The notes: generated from the sequence alone by a model not told the origin. A stretch of 55,798 nucleotides of DNA from Acetobacteraceae bacterium (GCA_031291795.1 JARLIJ010000152.1:1-55798), one strand, 5' to 3'. Positions 1 through 9,994 are shown, numbered from the stretch's first letter. A program made the numbers and translations.

Positions 1-105
1 ATGCCGCCGCAGCTTCATTTCGCGGAAAATACCCTCCCGCTGCATCTTCTTCTTGAGCGCCTTGAGCGCCTGGTCGACGTTGTTGTCACGCACGAGGACT
101 TGCAC
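1..105 (-). CDS. rpsU: 30S ribosomal protein bS21, N-terminal part
   Basis: The minus-strand reading from a GTG at 103-105 gives [20 protein letters not shown], then [15 protein letters not shown]. This is the conserved N-terminal half of bS21, the small basic protein of the 30S subunit that helps initiation. A GGAG lies about 11 bases upstream of the GTG and supports this start. The gene continues past the left edge, so only 35 codons are visible. It is divergent from def and the COQ9-family gene. Family members of that COQ9 gene in alphaproteobacteria are known as rpsU-divergently transcribed proteins, so the neighbourhood agrees. Confidence 0.9.
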   Translation of the reverse strand, partial: MQVLVRDNNVDQALKALKKKMQREGIFREMKLRRH

Positions 106-259
106 TTGGCCGCCTACTCCTCTCACCAGGACGCTCCCGCCAATCGGGAACGTGCACCAATAGACCCGCCGCCGGACCAGCCGACGCAGGAAGGGCGCGC
201 CTATACCATGGCTCCCGGCAGGTACCAATGGTATTTCGGTGATCTTGGACGGAGGTTGC

Positions 260-814
260 ATGGCCATTTTGAAGATCGCCCGCATGGGCCACCCGGTGTT
301 GTTGCAGTGCTGCGCGCCGGTCGAGGACCCCGGTGCGCCTGAAATCAGGCGGTTGGTGGCCGACATGATGGAGACGATGGAAGACGCGCCCGGCGTCGGG
401 CTGGCCGCGCCACAGGTGCATGTGCCCTTGCGATTGTTCGTCTTCCGCGTGCCCGGGGAGCGCGCCGCCGGCGAGCCGGACGATGTGCCGGTTGGAAACT
501 CGGTCCTGATCAACCCGACCCTGGAACTCCTGGGCGACGAGCGCGTCCTGGGCTGGGAAGGCTGCCTGTCGATCCCCGGCCTGCGCGCGGCCATCCCGCG
601 CGCCAGCCGAATCCGCTACCGGGGCGTCGATTGCGACGGCAACCCGGTGGAGCGGGAAGTCGCCGGCTTCCACGCTCGCGTCGTGCAGCATGAATACGAC
701 CATCTGGACGGGATCCTGTACACCATGCGCGTCACCGATTTCGGCCTGTTCGGCTTCAATGAGGAACTCAACCGCGCCGCCGAAGCGCGCGCGCCCGCCG
801 AGGCACCGCGATGA
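260..814 (+). CDS. def: Peptide deformylase
   Basis: This is a cytoplasmic metalloenzyme that removes the formyl group from the N-terminal methionine of new proteins. All three catalytic motifs are visible in order: [16 protein letters not shown] (metal-binding Cys) and QHEYDHLDG (two metal-binding His and the catalytic Glu). The product is 184 residues, a usual length. A GTG seven codons upstream at 239 could also open the frame. I prefer the ATG at 260 because GGAGG lies 5 bases before it and the protein then starts [14 protein letters not shown], as in the family. The stop overlaps the ATG of the COQ9 gene (ATGA), so the two are probably translated together. Confidence 0.95.
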   Translation: MAILKIARMGHPVLLQCCAPVEDPGAPEIRRLVADMMETMEDAPGVGLAAPQVHVPLRLFVFRVPGERAAGEPDDVPVGNSVLINPTLELLGDERVLGWEGCLSIPGLRAAIPRASRIRYRGVDCDGNPVEREVAGFHARVVQHEYDHLDGILYTMRVTDFGLFGFNEELNRAAEARAPAEAPR

Positions 815-1422
815 TCGTCCACCCCGAACGCTCCGTCGAACGTGATGCCGCGATTGAGGCGATGCTGCCGAACGTGCCGTTCGACGGCTGGACGTTTCGC
901 GCAATGCGGCGCGGTCTGGCCTCGATCGGCGTGCCCGAGGACGATGCGGAGCTGCTGTTCCCGGGCGGCATCTCCGACGTGATCGACGCATTCTGCGATC
1001 TGGCGGACCGCCGGATGGAAGCCGCTGCCCCGCCGCCGGCCGATCGGCCACTGCCTGAGCGGGTGCGCGCGGTTGTGGCATTGCGGCTGGAACAGAACCG
1101 CGGGAACAAGGAGGCGATCCGCCGCGTGATCGCCATCCTGTCTTTCCCGCGCAACGCCCGGCTTGCCGCACGATGCACGGCACGCACCGTGGATGCGATC
1201 TGGCATGCGGCCGGCGACACCTCGGCCGATTTCACCTGGTACACCAAGCGGGCGCTCCTGACGGTGGTCTACAGCGCGGCCCTGCTGTTCTGGCTGCGTG
1301 ACACCACCGACGACGATGCCGCCACGCTCGCGTTCCTCGACCGTCGGCTGGCGGGCGTCGGGCGGACCCATCGCATGCGCCAGCGTGTGGAATCGATGTT
1401 GGGGAGGTTCAGGCCCGCCTGA
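811..1422 (+). CDS. COQ9 family protein
   Basis: The 203-residue product resembles the COQ9 family, whose eukaryotic member binds lipids and supports the ubiquinone hydroxylase COQ7. The alphaproteobacterial members were first named rpsU-divergently transcribed proteins, and here the gene does lie divergent from rpsU with only def between. Visible family features are the N-terminal helix with FDGWTFRAMRRGLASIGVPE, the segment AELLFPGGISDVIDAFCDLADRRM, and a Trp-rich C-terminal half (AIWHAAGDTSADFTWYTKRALL, given here in two pieces: AIWHAAGDTSADF and TWYTKRALL). A role in ubiquinone biosynthesis is inferred from the family. It starts within the def stop codon. Confidence 0.85.
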   Translation: MIVHPERSVERDAAIEAMLPNVPFDGWTFRAMRRGLASIGVPEDDAELLFPGGISDVIDAFCDLADRRMEAAAPPPADRPLPERVRAVVALRLEQNRGNKEAIRRVIAILSFPRNARLAARCTARTVDAIWHAAGDTSADFTWYTKRALLTVVYSAALLFWLRDTTDDDAATLAFLDRRLAGVGRTHRMRQRVESMLGRFRPA

Positions 1423-1510
1423 TTGGAACGGTTTGCGACGCCGCTATTGGTCCTGCGATTTCGTGGTGATCTGCGCGATATGATCGGACCAATACACCAG
1501 GAACCGACCC

Positions 1511-2242
1511 ATGAACGACAGTGCAACGCCGGCGGCCAGTTTTCCCGTCACCAACCGCAACCGGGTCCGGCGCAAGCCCGATCGCGCCCGGTTCGACAAG
1601 GCCACCGTCTACGACATCCTGGACTCGGCCATGGTCGCGCACATCGCCTATGTCATCGATGGCCAGCCCTATTGCACGCCGACCGGGTTCTGGCGGGAAG
1701 ATGACCGGCTGTACTGGCACGGGTCCTCGGCCAGCCGGATGATCCGCGCCCAGGCTGCCGGCCTGCCGGTCTGCGTCACGGCCACCCATCTCGACGCCAT
1801 CGTTCTCGCCCGCAGCGGCTTCCACCACTCGGTCAACTACCGCTCGGTCATGGCCTACGGCACCACCCGGCTGGTCGAAGGGGAGGCGGAGAAGCAGCGC
1901 GTCTTCGATGGCTTCGTCGACCGCTTCTTTCCTGGGCGCTCGCAGGAAATTCGTCCGGCGACGGTGCAGGAGACCAAGGCGACGACGTTCATTGTGATGG
2001 ATATCGAGGACGCTTCGGGGAAGATCCGCGCGACCCACGTGATGGACGACGAGGCCGACTACGCCCTGCCGGTCTGGACCGCCCGTTATCCCGTGCACCA
2101 GGTGCTGGGCGCTGCCGAGGAATGCCCGCGCCAACTGCCCGGCCTGTCGTTGCCGGACGGGCTGCAGGGCTACCAGGCCGGCCGGCGCCTGGATGAGGTG
2201 CTGCTGGAGGCGTACCACACGACGTATCCGACGAAGGGATAG
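1511..2242 (+). CDS. Pyridoxamine 5'-phosphate oxidase family (flavin-nucleotide-binding) protein
   Basis: The 243-residue product has the split-barrel fold pattern of the FMN-binding PPOX family (COG3467 type). An N-terminal segment leads into AHIAYVIDGQPYCTPTGFWREDDRLYWHGSSASRM (quoted as its parts AHIAYVIDGQPYCTPTGF and LYWHGSSASRM), the conserved core of this group. FHHSVNYRSVMAYGTTRLVEG follows. These proteins bind FMN or related flavins and are often annotated as nitroimidazole-resistance-like, but the substrate is usually unknown. Nothing here points to vitamin B6 synthesis. It stands alone, and it is convergent with the PPDK-like gene. Confidence 0.8.
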   Translation: MNDSATPAASFPVTNRNRVRRKPDRARFDKATVYDILDSAMVAHIAYVIDGQPYCTPTGFWREDDRLYWHGSSASRMIRAQAAGLPVCVTATHLDAIVLARSGFHHSVNYRSVMAYGTTRLVEGEAEKQRVFDGFVDRFFPGRSQEIRPATVQETKATTFIVMDIEDASGKIRATHVMDDEADYALPVWTARYPVHQVLGAAEECPRQLPGLSLPDGLQGYQAGRRLDEVLLEAYHTTYPTKG

Positions 2243-2248
2243 CAGCAA

Positions 2249-2272
2249 GCCGCGGGCAGGGGAGAACGCGGC
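2249..2272. terminator. Short hairpin between convergent genes
   Basis: GCCGCG at 2249-2254 pairs with CGCGGC at 2267-2272 around a 12-base loop, in the 33-bp gap between two convergent genes. There is no T-tract, so termination is only inferred from the position and the stem. Confidence 0.3.
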
Positions 2273-2275
2273 CGC

Positions 2276-3874
2276 TTACAGGACTGCCGCGTGCCGCCAG
2301 CTCTCGATTGCGGCCAGTTCGCGCTCCGGCCGCTCCGTCAGCACGCCCAGCATCCCCGGATAGATCGCGCCGTCGTTGCCATCCAGGCTGATCGGATCGC
2401 CCTCCGCCAGCGTCCGATCGCCGATTCGGCAAGTTCGCTGCTCCAGGTTGATCGTCAGACCGCTGCACCCTACCAGGCAGGGCTTGCCAAGCTGGCGCGC
2501 GACCACAGCGGCATGCGACGTGCGGCTGCCCGCCGCTGTCAGGATTCCCGCAGCCCGCGCCATGCCGGCAATGTCGGAGGTCGCGGTCTCCGGCCGCACC
2601 AGGATCGGCGGTGTTCCGGCCTCCGCCAAGCGCTCCGCTTCGGCGGTGTCCAGCGCGATCGGGCCAGCCGCGACCCCGGGGCCGGCGATGACCCCCTCAG
2701 CCAGCTTGGCGGGCAGGGGTGCCGCGAACCGGGTGCGCGTCGCCGCGTCCATCTCCACGCTGGCCAGCCGAACCATGGCCTCGGCCGGGGTGATCAGCCG
2801 CTCTTCCACCATGTCGACCGCGATCCGCAGCGCGGCGAGCGGCGTGCGTTGGGCGCGCCGGGTCTGCAACAGGAACAGCCGTCCCTCCTGCACGGTGAAC
2901 TCGAAGTCCTGCACGTCGGCGAACAGTGCCTCCAACCGAGCCTGGGTGGCCTGCAGATCGTCGTAGACCACAGGCAACAACCGGCGCAGGCGGTCGCTGT
3001 CCGTCAGGGTGCGGCGGCCGGCGACCACGTCCTCCCCCTGGCCGTTGAAGCAGAAGTCGAAATACAGCGCCCGCACGCCGGTCGCCGGGTCGCGGGTGAA
3101 GCCGACGCCTGCCCCCGACCCGCCCCCCGCATTGCCGAATACCATGGTCTGCACCGTTACCGCCGTCCCCGCATCGTCCGACAGCAGGTTGAGCCGCCTG
3201 TAGGACACCGCCTTGGGCGCATCCCAGGAGGCGAACACCGCCGCGGCGGCCTGGGTCAGCTGCGCCATCGGATCGGCCGGAAACGGATGGCCGGCGAGAT
3301 GGTCGAATAGTGCCAGCATCTCCCCCGTCAGCGCGCGCAGCGCCAAATGGTCCAGCTCCCGCTCGGTTTCCACCTGGGCGGATTGGACCGCTTCGCGCAA
3401 CGCGGCCTCGAACGGCGCCGCGTCAAGGCCGGCGACCACTTCGGCAAAGCCTTGGACCAGCCGTCGGAAGCTGTCCCAGGCCAGCCGCGGATTGCCCGTC
3501 AGCCGGATCAGCCCATCCACTGTCCGGTGGTTCAATCCGACATTCAGCACGGTCTCCAGCATGCCTGGCATCGAGATGGCGGCCCCCGAGCGGACCGACA
3601 CCAGCAACGGACGGCGGGGCGAGCCGAAAGTGAGATCGGTCGCGCCCTCCAGCCGCGCGATCCCGTTGGCCAGCGCAGTGTACAGGGCGGCGTCGTCGGC
3701 GCCTTCGGTGCGGCGGGCGCGGCACCAGGGGGTCGGCAGCACGAATCCCGGCGGGACGGGCAGGCCGGCGTCGGCCATGCGCATCAGGTTCCACGCCTTG
3801 TTGCCCATGGCCGCCGCTCCGCCGGGGGGCAGCGGCGTCCCGGCCAGGATGAAGCATGGGTCCAGGTCAGCCAC
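2276..3874 (-). CDS. PEP-utilising protein resembling pyruvate phosphate dikinase but lacking the C-terminal barrel
   Basis: The 532-residue product has the N-terminal ATP-grasp region of pyruvate phosphate dikinase (GNKAWNLMRMADAGLPVPPG, then VSVRSGAAISMPGMLETVLN). It also has the swivelling phosphohistidine domain near residues 430-500 (AAGSRTSHAAVVARQLGKPC, with the catalytic His in TSHAAVV). The PEP/pyruvate-binding TIM barrel of full-length PPDK (about 870 residues) is absent. It could therefore move phosphate from a nucleotide to its own His, but the acceptor is not evident. I chose the GTG at 3872-3874: GAGG lies just upstream, and the start overlaps the stop of the upstream PhoU-like gene by 8 bases. 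This coupling suggests a shared pathway. Its true reaction is unknown to me. Confidence 0.75.
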   Translation of the reverse strand: MADLDPCFILAGTPLPPGGAAAMGNKAWNLMRMADAGLPVPPGFVLPTPWCRARRTEGADDAALYTALANGIARLEGATDLTFGSPRRPLLVSVRSGAAISMPGMLETVLNVGLNHRTVDGLIRLTGNPRLAWDSFRRLVQGFAEVVAGLDAAPFEAALREAVQSAQVETERELDHLALRALTGEMLALFDHLAGHPFPADPMAQLTQAAAAVFASWDAPKAVSYRRLNLLSDDAGTAVTVQTMVFGNAGGGSGAGVGFTRDPATGVRALYFDFCFNGQGEDVVAGRRTLTDSDRLRRLLPVVYDDLQATQARLEALFADVQDFEFTVQEGRLFLLQTRRAQRTPLAALRIAVDMVEERLITPAEAMVRLASVEMDAATRTRFAAPLPAKLAEGVIAGPGVAAGPIALDTAEAERLAEAGTPPILVRPETATSDIAGMARAAGILTAAGSRTSHAAVVARQLGKPCLVGCSGLTINLEQRTCRIGDRTLAEGDPISLDGNDGAIYPGMLGVLTERPERELAAIESWRHAAVL

Positions 3875-5777
3875 CGAGCACCTCGCCGAGGACGCGGTCA
3901 CGCAGGATGAGGCTGGCGCGTTTGAGTGCGTCCGCCGCCTCCTCCAGCTTGTTGCCGAGCGACGCGCAGAGATGCAGCTGGCGGAAATCCGCGGCATGGC
4001 GGACCGAGGCGGCGGTCAGCGCACGTTCCGCATCGTCGGCTGCATGCTCCAGCGCCAGCACGCGGTCGATCGCCACCAGGAAGTCGTCGGCGTCCTCGGC
4101 GGCACTGCGGTCTTCCGCGTGGGCCGCGTCCAGCAGCGCCTTCACCCACTCCTGCGCGGTCTCCACCACCAGGGCGGCGAGCGCCTGCAATTTCTCGATG
4201 ATCGGCGCGGGCGGGTGGTCCTCGCCGAATTGGGCGAGCAGGAACACCGCCTCCTCCAGCTCGTCGGCGGCGTCGTCGGAGGCGTGCATCAGGGGCGCGA
4301 AAGCGGCGTAATCCGGTCGTTTGCGCACCGCCTCCCGCACATCGCTGACCAGGCGGTCGGCGTCGTGCTCGAACCGGGCGGCGCGCTTCTGGTGCTTCAG
4401 GACCGCGGTCTCCCCCACCGCCAGGGCGCCATCGCGAACCAGGCAGGCGAGTTCGAACACCAACCCGGCATGATCGGAGGCGAGCTGCAGCAGGCGCCTT
4501 TCCTCATTGCTGAAGTGCCGGGCGAGTTCGGCGCGGATACGGTCGCGCAGCAGCGAGGGCGAGCGTCGGCTCAGCATGCAATCGGTGGAAGCGCGCAGCA
4601 CGAAGCGGAGGAAGGTCTCGGTTTCCACCACGCCAAGTACGTCGGACAGGCGGTCGCCGAAATGCATGGCGGACCCCGCGGTGGCCTCGATTGCCTGATT
4701 GACCAGCTTGGCACCGCCGAGAGCCAGGAAGCCGCGATGGCCAATATCCTGCTCAGCCGCCCAGCGTAGCAGAGCCACGCGGGGTTCGCCCGGCAGGAAC
4801 GCACGAAGCTGGCGGCGCGCGCGGTTCCAGTCGATCAGGAACACCAGGCGGGACCCGAGTAGGGCAAGGTAGGCCTGGCAGGCGGGCTCATTGGCGGCGT
4901 CGAGGCGTCCGGTCGCCATGTAGAACGGTGCGCCGGCGCCGAGCTGCCCGGATTGGGTGGTCTCCCAGGCGACCGGATGGCTTGACAGCAGGGTCTGGAA
5001 AAACGTCAGCCGCTCGGGGTGTACATCGGTGTATGTGACGGTGACGGACTCGTCTTCGACATGCACGACGATCACGTGGGCATCGGTCGTGCCGATGTCG
5101 TTCTGGATGATCAGCCGCGTGCCGGTCCGGGTGGCGGTGGTGGCCAGACCGGGATGGTCGAATTTCAGCCGCGCGGTGCGGTTCAAGCCGGCCATGAAGG
5201 CGGCGACCCGCGGGCGATCGACTTCCTCCAGTCCGTAGGCGGCGGCACCGTCGATGGTTTCCTCGGCCAATGCGGCCTGCAAGGCATTGAGTTCTTTGTG
5301 CATATCCATGACGAGCCGATGCAGGCTGTCGGTCCCTGCCGCGGGATTGGCGCGGGTCATCGCGGTGAGGGCGTCGCCCTCCAGCACATCGCCCTCGGCT
5401 GACGGGATGGCAGCGAGCAGTGTGTCGAGACGGGCGGCGAACCCCGCCTGGTTCGCTGCCAGCACCGGTGCAGCCATGACCCGTATGTCTGCGGCGATGC
5501 GGGCGAGCAACCGGGCGGCACCTGGAATCTGGTAATGGCCTCGTTTGCGGCGTGCGGCGGCAGCCATGCTGTCCAGTGCCTCATCGTCGATGCCGCACGC
5601 GATCCGCTCGCGCTTCAGGCTGGCGGCCGGCTGTTCCGGCCGATCGGCGTGGGTGGCGGCCATCTGCAGCAGGGTGAACGCGTATTTGACGCGGTCATTT
5701 GCGGCCAGCGCCGCGTTCACCGCGGCCGGACGCTGTAACTCGCCCTCCCCGATCGCGGCCAGCACTTCGGTCTTCAT
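3867..5777 (-). CDS. Large protein with PhoU/DUF47-like C-terminal region
   Basis: The product is 636 residues. The last roughly 230 residues are helical and acid-rich (for example KHQKRAARFEHDADRLVSDV, ASDDAADELEEAVFLLAQFG, LEHAADDAERALTA), the pattern of PhoU and DUF47 phosphate-transport regulators. The first roughly 400 residues are unfamiliar. They include a mixed segment with RLIIQNDIGTTDAHVIVVHV and VAWETTQSG that looks like a separate folded domain. The start at 5777 is preferred over 5846 because a G-rich ribosome site lies upstream of it and the extra 23 residues look non-coding. It overlaps the PPDK-like gene by 8 bases. A role in phosphate or phosphotransfer control is inferred, not shown. 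Confidence 0.65.
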   Translation of the reverse strand: MKTEVLAAIGEGELQRPAAVNAALAANDRVKYAFTLLQMAATHADRPEQPAASLKRERIACGIDDEALDSMAAAARRKRGHYQIPGAARLLARIAADIRVMAAPVLAANQAGFAARLDTLLAAIPSAEGDVLEGDALTAMTRANPAAGTDSLHRLVMDMHKELNALQAALAEETIDGAAAYGLEEVDRPRVAAFMAGLNRTARLKFDHPGLATTATRTGTRLIIQNDIGTTDAHVIVVHVEDESVTVTYTDVHPERLTFFQTLLSSHPVAWETTQSGQLGAGAPFYMATGRLDAANEPACQAYLALLGSRLVFLIDWNRARRQLRAFLPGEPRVALLRWAAEQDIGHRGFLALGGAKLVNQAIEATAGSAMHFGDRLSDVLGVVETETFLRFVLRASTDCMLSRRSPSLLRDRIRAELARHFSNEERRLLQLASDHAGLVFELACLVRDGALAVGETAVLKHQKRAARFEHDADRLVSDVREAVRKRPDYAAFAPLMHASDDAADELEEAVFLLAQFGEDHPPAPIIEKLQALAALVVETAQEWVKALLDAAHAEDRSAAEDADDFLVAIDRVLALEHAADDAERALTAASVRHAADFRQLHLCASLGNKLEEAADALKRASLILRDRVLGEVLGG

Positions 5778-6018
5778 GGTCGAACCCCCGTTTGGCGCGG
5801 GTGGACTGAAGCGCGGCGGTGGGTGATGCGCCTTGATATGCGTCAAGGCGACGATGGACGCGGCAAGACGTCATACGTTTGAAGCATGGTTTGCCGGCCA
5901 ACCCGCAATACGACGGCCGGATTCCAGGCAACGGATGACACCGGGCACCGGACTCTCTATCTCTCCGTCAGCGTGGCGGCCTTTGCCTGCCCACGAACGC
6001 CCGTAACCGAAACAGGTC

Positions 6019-7824
6019 ATGACCGACACCCCGCTTGCCCGTATCCGCAATTTCGCGATCATCGCGCATATCGACCATGGGAAATCCACCCTGGCCGATC
6101 GCCTGATCCAGTACACTGGCGCCCTGACCGACCGGGAGATGACCAACCAGGTCCTGGACAGCATGGACCTGGAGCGGGAGCGGGGCATCACCATCAAGGC
6201 GCAGACCGTCCGCCTGGCGTATCGCGCCAAGGACGGGGAGCTGTACGAGCTCAACCTGATGGACACGCCCGGGCATGTCGACTTTGCCTATGAGGTCAGC
6301 CGCAGCCTGGCCGCCTGCGAGGGCAGCCTGCTGGTGGTCGATGCCAGCCAGGGGGTGGAAGCGCAGACGCTCGCCAATGTCTACCAGGCGATCGACGCCA
6401 ACCATGCAATCGTCCCGGTCCTTAACAAGATCGACCTGCCGGCGGCCGAACCCGAACGGGTGAAGCAGCAGATCGAGGACGTGATCGGCCTGGATGCCTC
6501 CGACGCGGTGGAGATCAGCGCCAAGACGGGCATCAACATCGAGGGCGTGCTGGAGGCACTGGTAACCCGCCTGCCGCCGCCGACCGGGGATGCATCGGCG
6601 ACGCTGAAGGCGCTGCTGGTGGATAGTTGGTACGACCAATATCTCGGCGTGGTGATCCTGGTCCGGATCAAGGATGGTCGCCTGAAGCGCGGGCAGAAGA
6701 TCCGCATGATGTCGAACGGCGCCGTACATGTCGTCGAGCAGGTCGGCGTGTTCAGCCCCAAGATGGTGCCGACCGACGACCTCGGGCCGGGTGAGATCGG
6801 CTTCATCACCGCTGCCATCAAGACCGTGGCCGACTGCAACGTGGGCGACACCATCACCGACGACCGCATGCCCGCCCTTGAGGCGTTGCCGGGCTTCAAG
6901 CCATCGATCCCCGTGGTCTGGTGCGGACTCTATCCGGTCGATGCGGACGATTTCGAGAAGCTGCGGGAGAGCCTGGGCAAGCTGCGCCTCAACGACGCCA
7001 GCTTCCATTATGAGGCGGAGACCTCCGCTGCGCTCGGTTTTGGCTTCCGCTGCGGGTTCCTGGGACTGCTGCATCTGGAGATCATCCAGGAGCGGCTGAG
7101 CCGGGAGTTCGACCTCGACCTGATCGCGACCGCACCCTCCGTGGTCTATCATGTGTACCGCACGAACGGCGCGATGGACGAGTTGCACAACCCGGTGGAC
7201 ATGCCGGACGGGTCGGTCATCGCGAAGATCGAGGAGCCGTGGATCAAGGCCACCATCATGGTGCCGGACGAATATCTGGGCGCCGTTCTGGCGCTGTGTT
7301 CGGAGCGGCGCGGCGAGCAGGTCGACCTGACCTATGTCGGCAACCGCGCCATGGCAGTCTATCGCATCCCGCTGAATGAGGTCGTGTTCGACTTCTACGA
7401 TCGGCTGAAATCGTGCTCCCGCGGGTATGCCAGCTTCGACTACCAGATGGACGGGTATGCCGAGAGCGAACTGGTGCGGATTTCCATCCTGGTGAACGGC
7501 GACACGGTGGATGCGCTGAGCTTCATCGCACATCGCGGCGCGGCGGAAGCCCGGGGCCGGGCGATTTGCGCGCGGCTGAAGGATCTGATCCCGAAGCAGT
7601 TGTTCAAGATCGCGATCCAGGCGGCGATCGGCAGCCGGGTCATCGCGCGCGAGACGATCAGCGCGCTGTCCAAGGATGTGACGGCGAAGTGCTATGGCGG
7701 CGACATCAGCCGCAAGCGCAAGCTGCTGGAGAAGCAGAAAGAGGGCAAAAAGCGCATGCGGCAGTTCGGGAAGGTGGAAATCCCGCAATCTGCGTTCCTC
7801 GCGGCGCTGAAGATGGATGCCTGA
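6019..7824 (+). CDS. lepA: Elongation factor 4 (ribosome back-translocating GTPase LepA)
   Basis: LepA is a translation GTPase that acts on stalled ribosomes. The 601-residue protein has the G1 motif [14 protein letters not shown], the switch II motif DTPGHVDF, the NKIDLP motif, an EF-G-like domain II, and the LepA-specific C-terminal domain ([20 protein letters not shown], then [20 protein letters not shown]). Length and all motifs match the family. The ATG at 6019 gives the usual N-terminus with [13 protein letters not shown]. It is monocistronic and followed by a tRNA-Ser gene. Confidence 0.97.
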   Translation: MTDTPLARIRNFAIIAHIDHGKSTLADRLIQYTGALTDREMTNQVLDSMDLERERGITIKAQTVRLAYRAKDGELYELNLMDTPGHVDFAYEVSRSLAACEGSLLVVDASQGVEAQTLANVYQAIDANHAIVPVLNKIDLPAAEPERVKQQIEDVIGLDASDAVEISAKTGINIEGVLEALVTRLPPPTGDASATLKALLVDSWYDQYLGVVILVRIKDGRLKRGQKIRMMSNGAVHVVEQVGVFSPKMVPTDDLGPGEIGFITAAIKTVADCNVGDTITDDRMPALEALPGFKPSIPVVWCGLYPVDADDFEKLRESLGKLRLNDASFHYEAETSAALGFGFRCGFLGLLHLEIIQERLSREFDLDLIATAPSVVYHVYRTNGAMDELHNPVDMPDGSVIAKIEEPWIKATIMVPDEYLGAVLALCSERRGEQVDLTYVGNRAMAVYRIPLNEVVFDFYDRLKSCSRGYASFDYQMDGYAESELVRISILVNGDTVDALSFIAHRGAAEARGRAICARLKDLIPKQLFKIAIQAAIGSRVIARETISALSKDVTAKCYGGDISRKRKLLEKQKEGKKRMRQFGKVEIPQSAFLAALKMDA

Positions 7825-7876
7825 GAACGGGGTTTTCCGAACCGGCGGGCGCTGCTAGAAGGCGCCGGCTGCCGCG

Positions 7877-7966
7877 GGAGAGATGGCCGAGCGGCTTAAG
7901 GCGCACGCTTGGAAAGCGTGTGTGCGTGAAAGCGTACCGTGGGTTCGAATCCCACTCTCTCCGCCA
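7877..7966 (+). tRNA. tRNA-Ser (anticodon GGA)
   Basis: The 90-base gene has a perfect 7-bp acceptor stem (GGAGAGA at 7877-7883 with TCTCTCC at 7956-7962), discriminator G, and an encoded CCA at 7964-7966. The anticodon arm is CACGC-TTGGAAA-GCGTG, so the anticodon is GGA (reads UCC/UCU). The long variable arm (about GTGTGCGTGAAAGCGTAC) and the T-arm GTGGGTTCGAATCCCAC are those of a class II serine tRNA. Confidence 0.95.
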
Positions 7967-8031
7967 CTTCCGAAAGTCGGTCCGGTCTGCGACGCTGTGG
8001 CCAAACACCACAGGCTCCTGGGGGTGATCGC

Positions 8032-9060
8032 ATGGAATCGAGATCTGTCATGCCGCATTCCGCCTTGACCCGTCGTGGCGCGATCGGTGCGCTGCTCGGC
8101 ACGCTCGCCGTGACGCCGGCCGTGGCTGCAACGACCCTGCTCAACGTGTCCTATGATCCGACCCGCGAACTGTACCGCGACATCAATCGCGCTTTCATCG
8201 CGGCCTGGAAGGCGAAGACCGGCGATGTGGTGACCATCAACCAGTCGCATGGCGGTTCCGGCGCCCAGGCGCGCGCCGTGCTCGACGGGTTGCAGGCCGA
8301 CGTCGTGACGCTCGCGCTGGCAGCCGATATCGATGCCCTTGCCCAGCGCGGCCTGCTTGCCGCCGATTGGCAGTCACGCCTGCCGGACAACGCAGCGCCC
8401 TTCACCAGTACGATCGTATTCCTGGTCCGCAAGGGCAATCCGAAGCAGATCCACGACTGGCCGGACCTGCTGAAGCCGGGTGTCCAGGTGATCACGCCCA
8501 ACCCGAAGACCTCCGGGGGCGCCCGCTGGAACGTCCTGGGCGCCCTGGCATGGGCGCGCCGCCAGCCGGGTGCGACCGACGCGTCAGCGGAGGACTACCT
8601 CCGAGCGCTGTTCCACCAGGTGCCGGTGCTCGACACTGGGGCCCGCGGCGCCACCACCAGCTTCGCGCAGCGCGGCCTGGGCGACGTGCTGCTGGCGTGG
8701 GAGAACGAGGCCTTCCTGGCGCGTAAGGAATTCGGCGACGCCGATTTCGAGATCGTGCTGCCCAGCGTGTCCATCCTGGCGGAGCCGCCGGTCGCGGTGG
8801 TCGATAGCGTGGTGGATAAGCGCGACACGCGGACAGTCGCCGAGGCCTATCTCCATTTCCTCTATACCCCGGAGGGCCAGGAGATCGGCGCGCGCAACTT
8901 CTACCGGCCACGCGATCCCGCCGTCGCCGCACGGTATGCGGAGACATTCCCGCAACTGACCCTCGCCACGATCCAGGACTTCGGCGGTTGGGCTAAGGCG
9001 CAGCCGGCCTATTTTGCCGATGGCGGTCTGTTCGATCGAATCTTCATGCCGGGCAAATGA
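8032..9060 (+). CDS. sbp: Sulfate/thiosulfate ABC transporter periplasmic binding protein
   Basis: This is the periplasmic receptor that passes sulfate to the CysTWA transporter. After an export signal ([21 protein letters not shown]), the mature protein starts with [12 protein letters not shown], the signature of this family. It also has [21 protein letters not shown] (parts [13 protein letters not shown] and VLDGLQAD) and the ligand-side [11 protein letters not shown]. Length is 342 residues. The ATG at 8032 has GGGGGTG about 5 bases upstream. A start at 8050 is possible and would keep the signal. The stop overlaps cysT (ATGA). Whether it prefers sulfate or thiosulfate (Sbp or CysP type) cannot be told, so the symbol is tentative. 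Confidence 0.92.
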   Translation: MESRSVMPHSALTRRGAIGALLGTLAVTPAVAATTLLNVSYDPTRELYRDINRAFIAAWKAKTGDVVTINQSHGGSGAQARAVLDGLQADVVTLALAADIDALAQRGLLAADWQSRLPDNAAPFTSTIVFLVRKGNPKQIHDWPDLLKPGVQVITPNPKTSGGARWNVLGALAWARRQPGATDASAEDYLRALFHQVPVLDTGARGATTSFAQRGLGDVLLAWENEAFLARKEFGDADFEIVLPSVSILAEPPVAVVDSVVDKRDTRTVAEAYLHFLYTPEGQEIGARNFYRPRDPAVAARYAETFPQLTLATIQDFGGWAKAQPAYFADGGLFDRIFMPGK

Positions 9061-9875
9061 CCCGCCGCACCGCGCTCCCCGGCTTCGGCCTCACGCTTGG
9101 CATGACGGTGACCTGGGTCTCGCTGATCGTGCTGCTGCCGCTCGCCGCGCTGGCGCTGCGCCCGTGGGAACTGGGCCTCGCCGGCGTCTGGCACTCGGTG
9201 AGTGAACCGCGCGTGCTGGCGGCCCTGCGACTGAGCTTCGGCGCCGCGGCGCTGGCGGCGGCGGTCAACGTCCCACTGGGGTTACTGATCGCCTGGGTGA
9301 TGGTGCGCTACCGCTTCCCGGGCCGCAGCCTGGCGGATGCGATGATCGATATGCCGCTGGCCCTCCCCACCGCGGTTGCCGGTATCTCGCTGACCGCGTT
9401 GTTCGCCGCGAGAGGCTGGCTGGGCGCCCTGCTGGCACCGCTCGGGATCAAGGTCGCCTACACGCCGCTGGGCGTGCTCGTCGCGCTGATCTTCGTTGGG
9501 CTGCCCTTCGTGGTGCGCACCCTTCAGCCGGTGATCCTGGACCTGCCGTCTGACGCAGAGGAAGCCGCCGCCACCCTTGGCGCCACCCGCATGCAGACGC
9601 TGTGCCGGGTCGTGTTGCCGGCTCTCGCCCCGGCCCTGCTGGCGGGCTTCGGCGCGGCCCTGGCCCGCGGCGTCGGCGAATACGGGTCGGTGATCTTCAT
9701 CGCCGGCAACATGCCGATGGTCAGCGAAATCGCCCCATTGCTGATCGTCATCCGCCTGGAACAACTCGATTATGCGGGAGCCGCTGCCCTCGGCCTCGCC
9801 ATGCTGGCGCTGTCGTTCGGCCTGCTGCTGCTGCTCAACCGGCTGCAGCACTGGCTGCCGGGGCGGGCAGCCTGA
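9057..9875 (+). CDS. cysT: Sulfate ABC transporter permease CysT (CysU)
   Basis: This is the inner-membrane permease subunit that pairs with CysW. The 272-residue protein has about six hydrophobic segments and the permease EAA loop ([20 protein letters not shown]) that contacts the ATPase. It also has the conserved [16 protein letters not shown] after the loop. Its start overlaps the sbp stop by four bases, so the two are coupled. Unusually for this operon, the next gene, cysW, is more than 200 bp away. Confidence 0.93.
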   Translation: MTRRTALPGFGLTLGMTVTWVSLIVLLPLAALALRPWELGLAGVWHSVSEPRVLAALRLSFGAAALAAAVNVPLGLLIAWVMVRYRFPGRSLADAMIDMPLALPTAVAGISLTALFAARGWLGALLAPLGIKVAYTPLGVLVALIFVGLPFVVRTLQPVILDLPSDAEEAAATLGATRMQTLCRVVLPALAPALLAGFGAALARGVGEYGSVIFIAGNMPMVSEIAPLLIVIRLEQLDYAGAAALGLAMLALSFGLLLLLNRLQHWLPGRAA

Positions 9876-9927
9876 ATACCGTCGTGGAACAGCCGGAGCC
9901 TCCTTCTGCCCGTTGCGGAGTTGGCTG

Positions 9928-9956
9928 GTGCCAGCGCCGCCCGCGGTGTCTACAAT
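9928..9956 (+). promoter_or_regulatory. Possible internal promoter upstream of the cysW leader ORF
   Basis: GTGCCA (9928-9933), a 17-base spacer and TACAAT (9951-9956) form a sigma70-like promoter with a good -10 and a weak -35. It lies in the cysT-cysW gap, just ahead of a short cysteine-containing ORF. The assignment is inferred from sequence only. Confidence 0.35.
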
Positions 9957-9994
9957 GCGGCATGACATCGAATGAGACGACGAGGGTCAACGAC

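Noticed and set aside
3213-4769. A 518-codon plus-strand frame across the PPDK-like and PhoU-like genes
   Set aside because: It is a shadow of two minus-strand genes with clear motifs. Its composition is Arg/Ser/Ala-rich, as antisense frames are in high-GC DNA.
7842-7868. CCGGCG and CGCCGG flanking the lepA end, a possible terminator
   Set aside because: It is only a 6-bp GC stem with a 15-base loop and no T-tract, which is common by chance at this GC content.
7877-7966. tRNA-Ser as a phage attachment site
   Set aside because: tRNA genes often serve as att sites, but the phage block starts 16 kb away and I saw no second copy of the tRNA 3' end near 24 or 48 kb.
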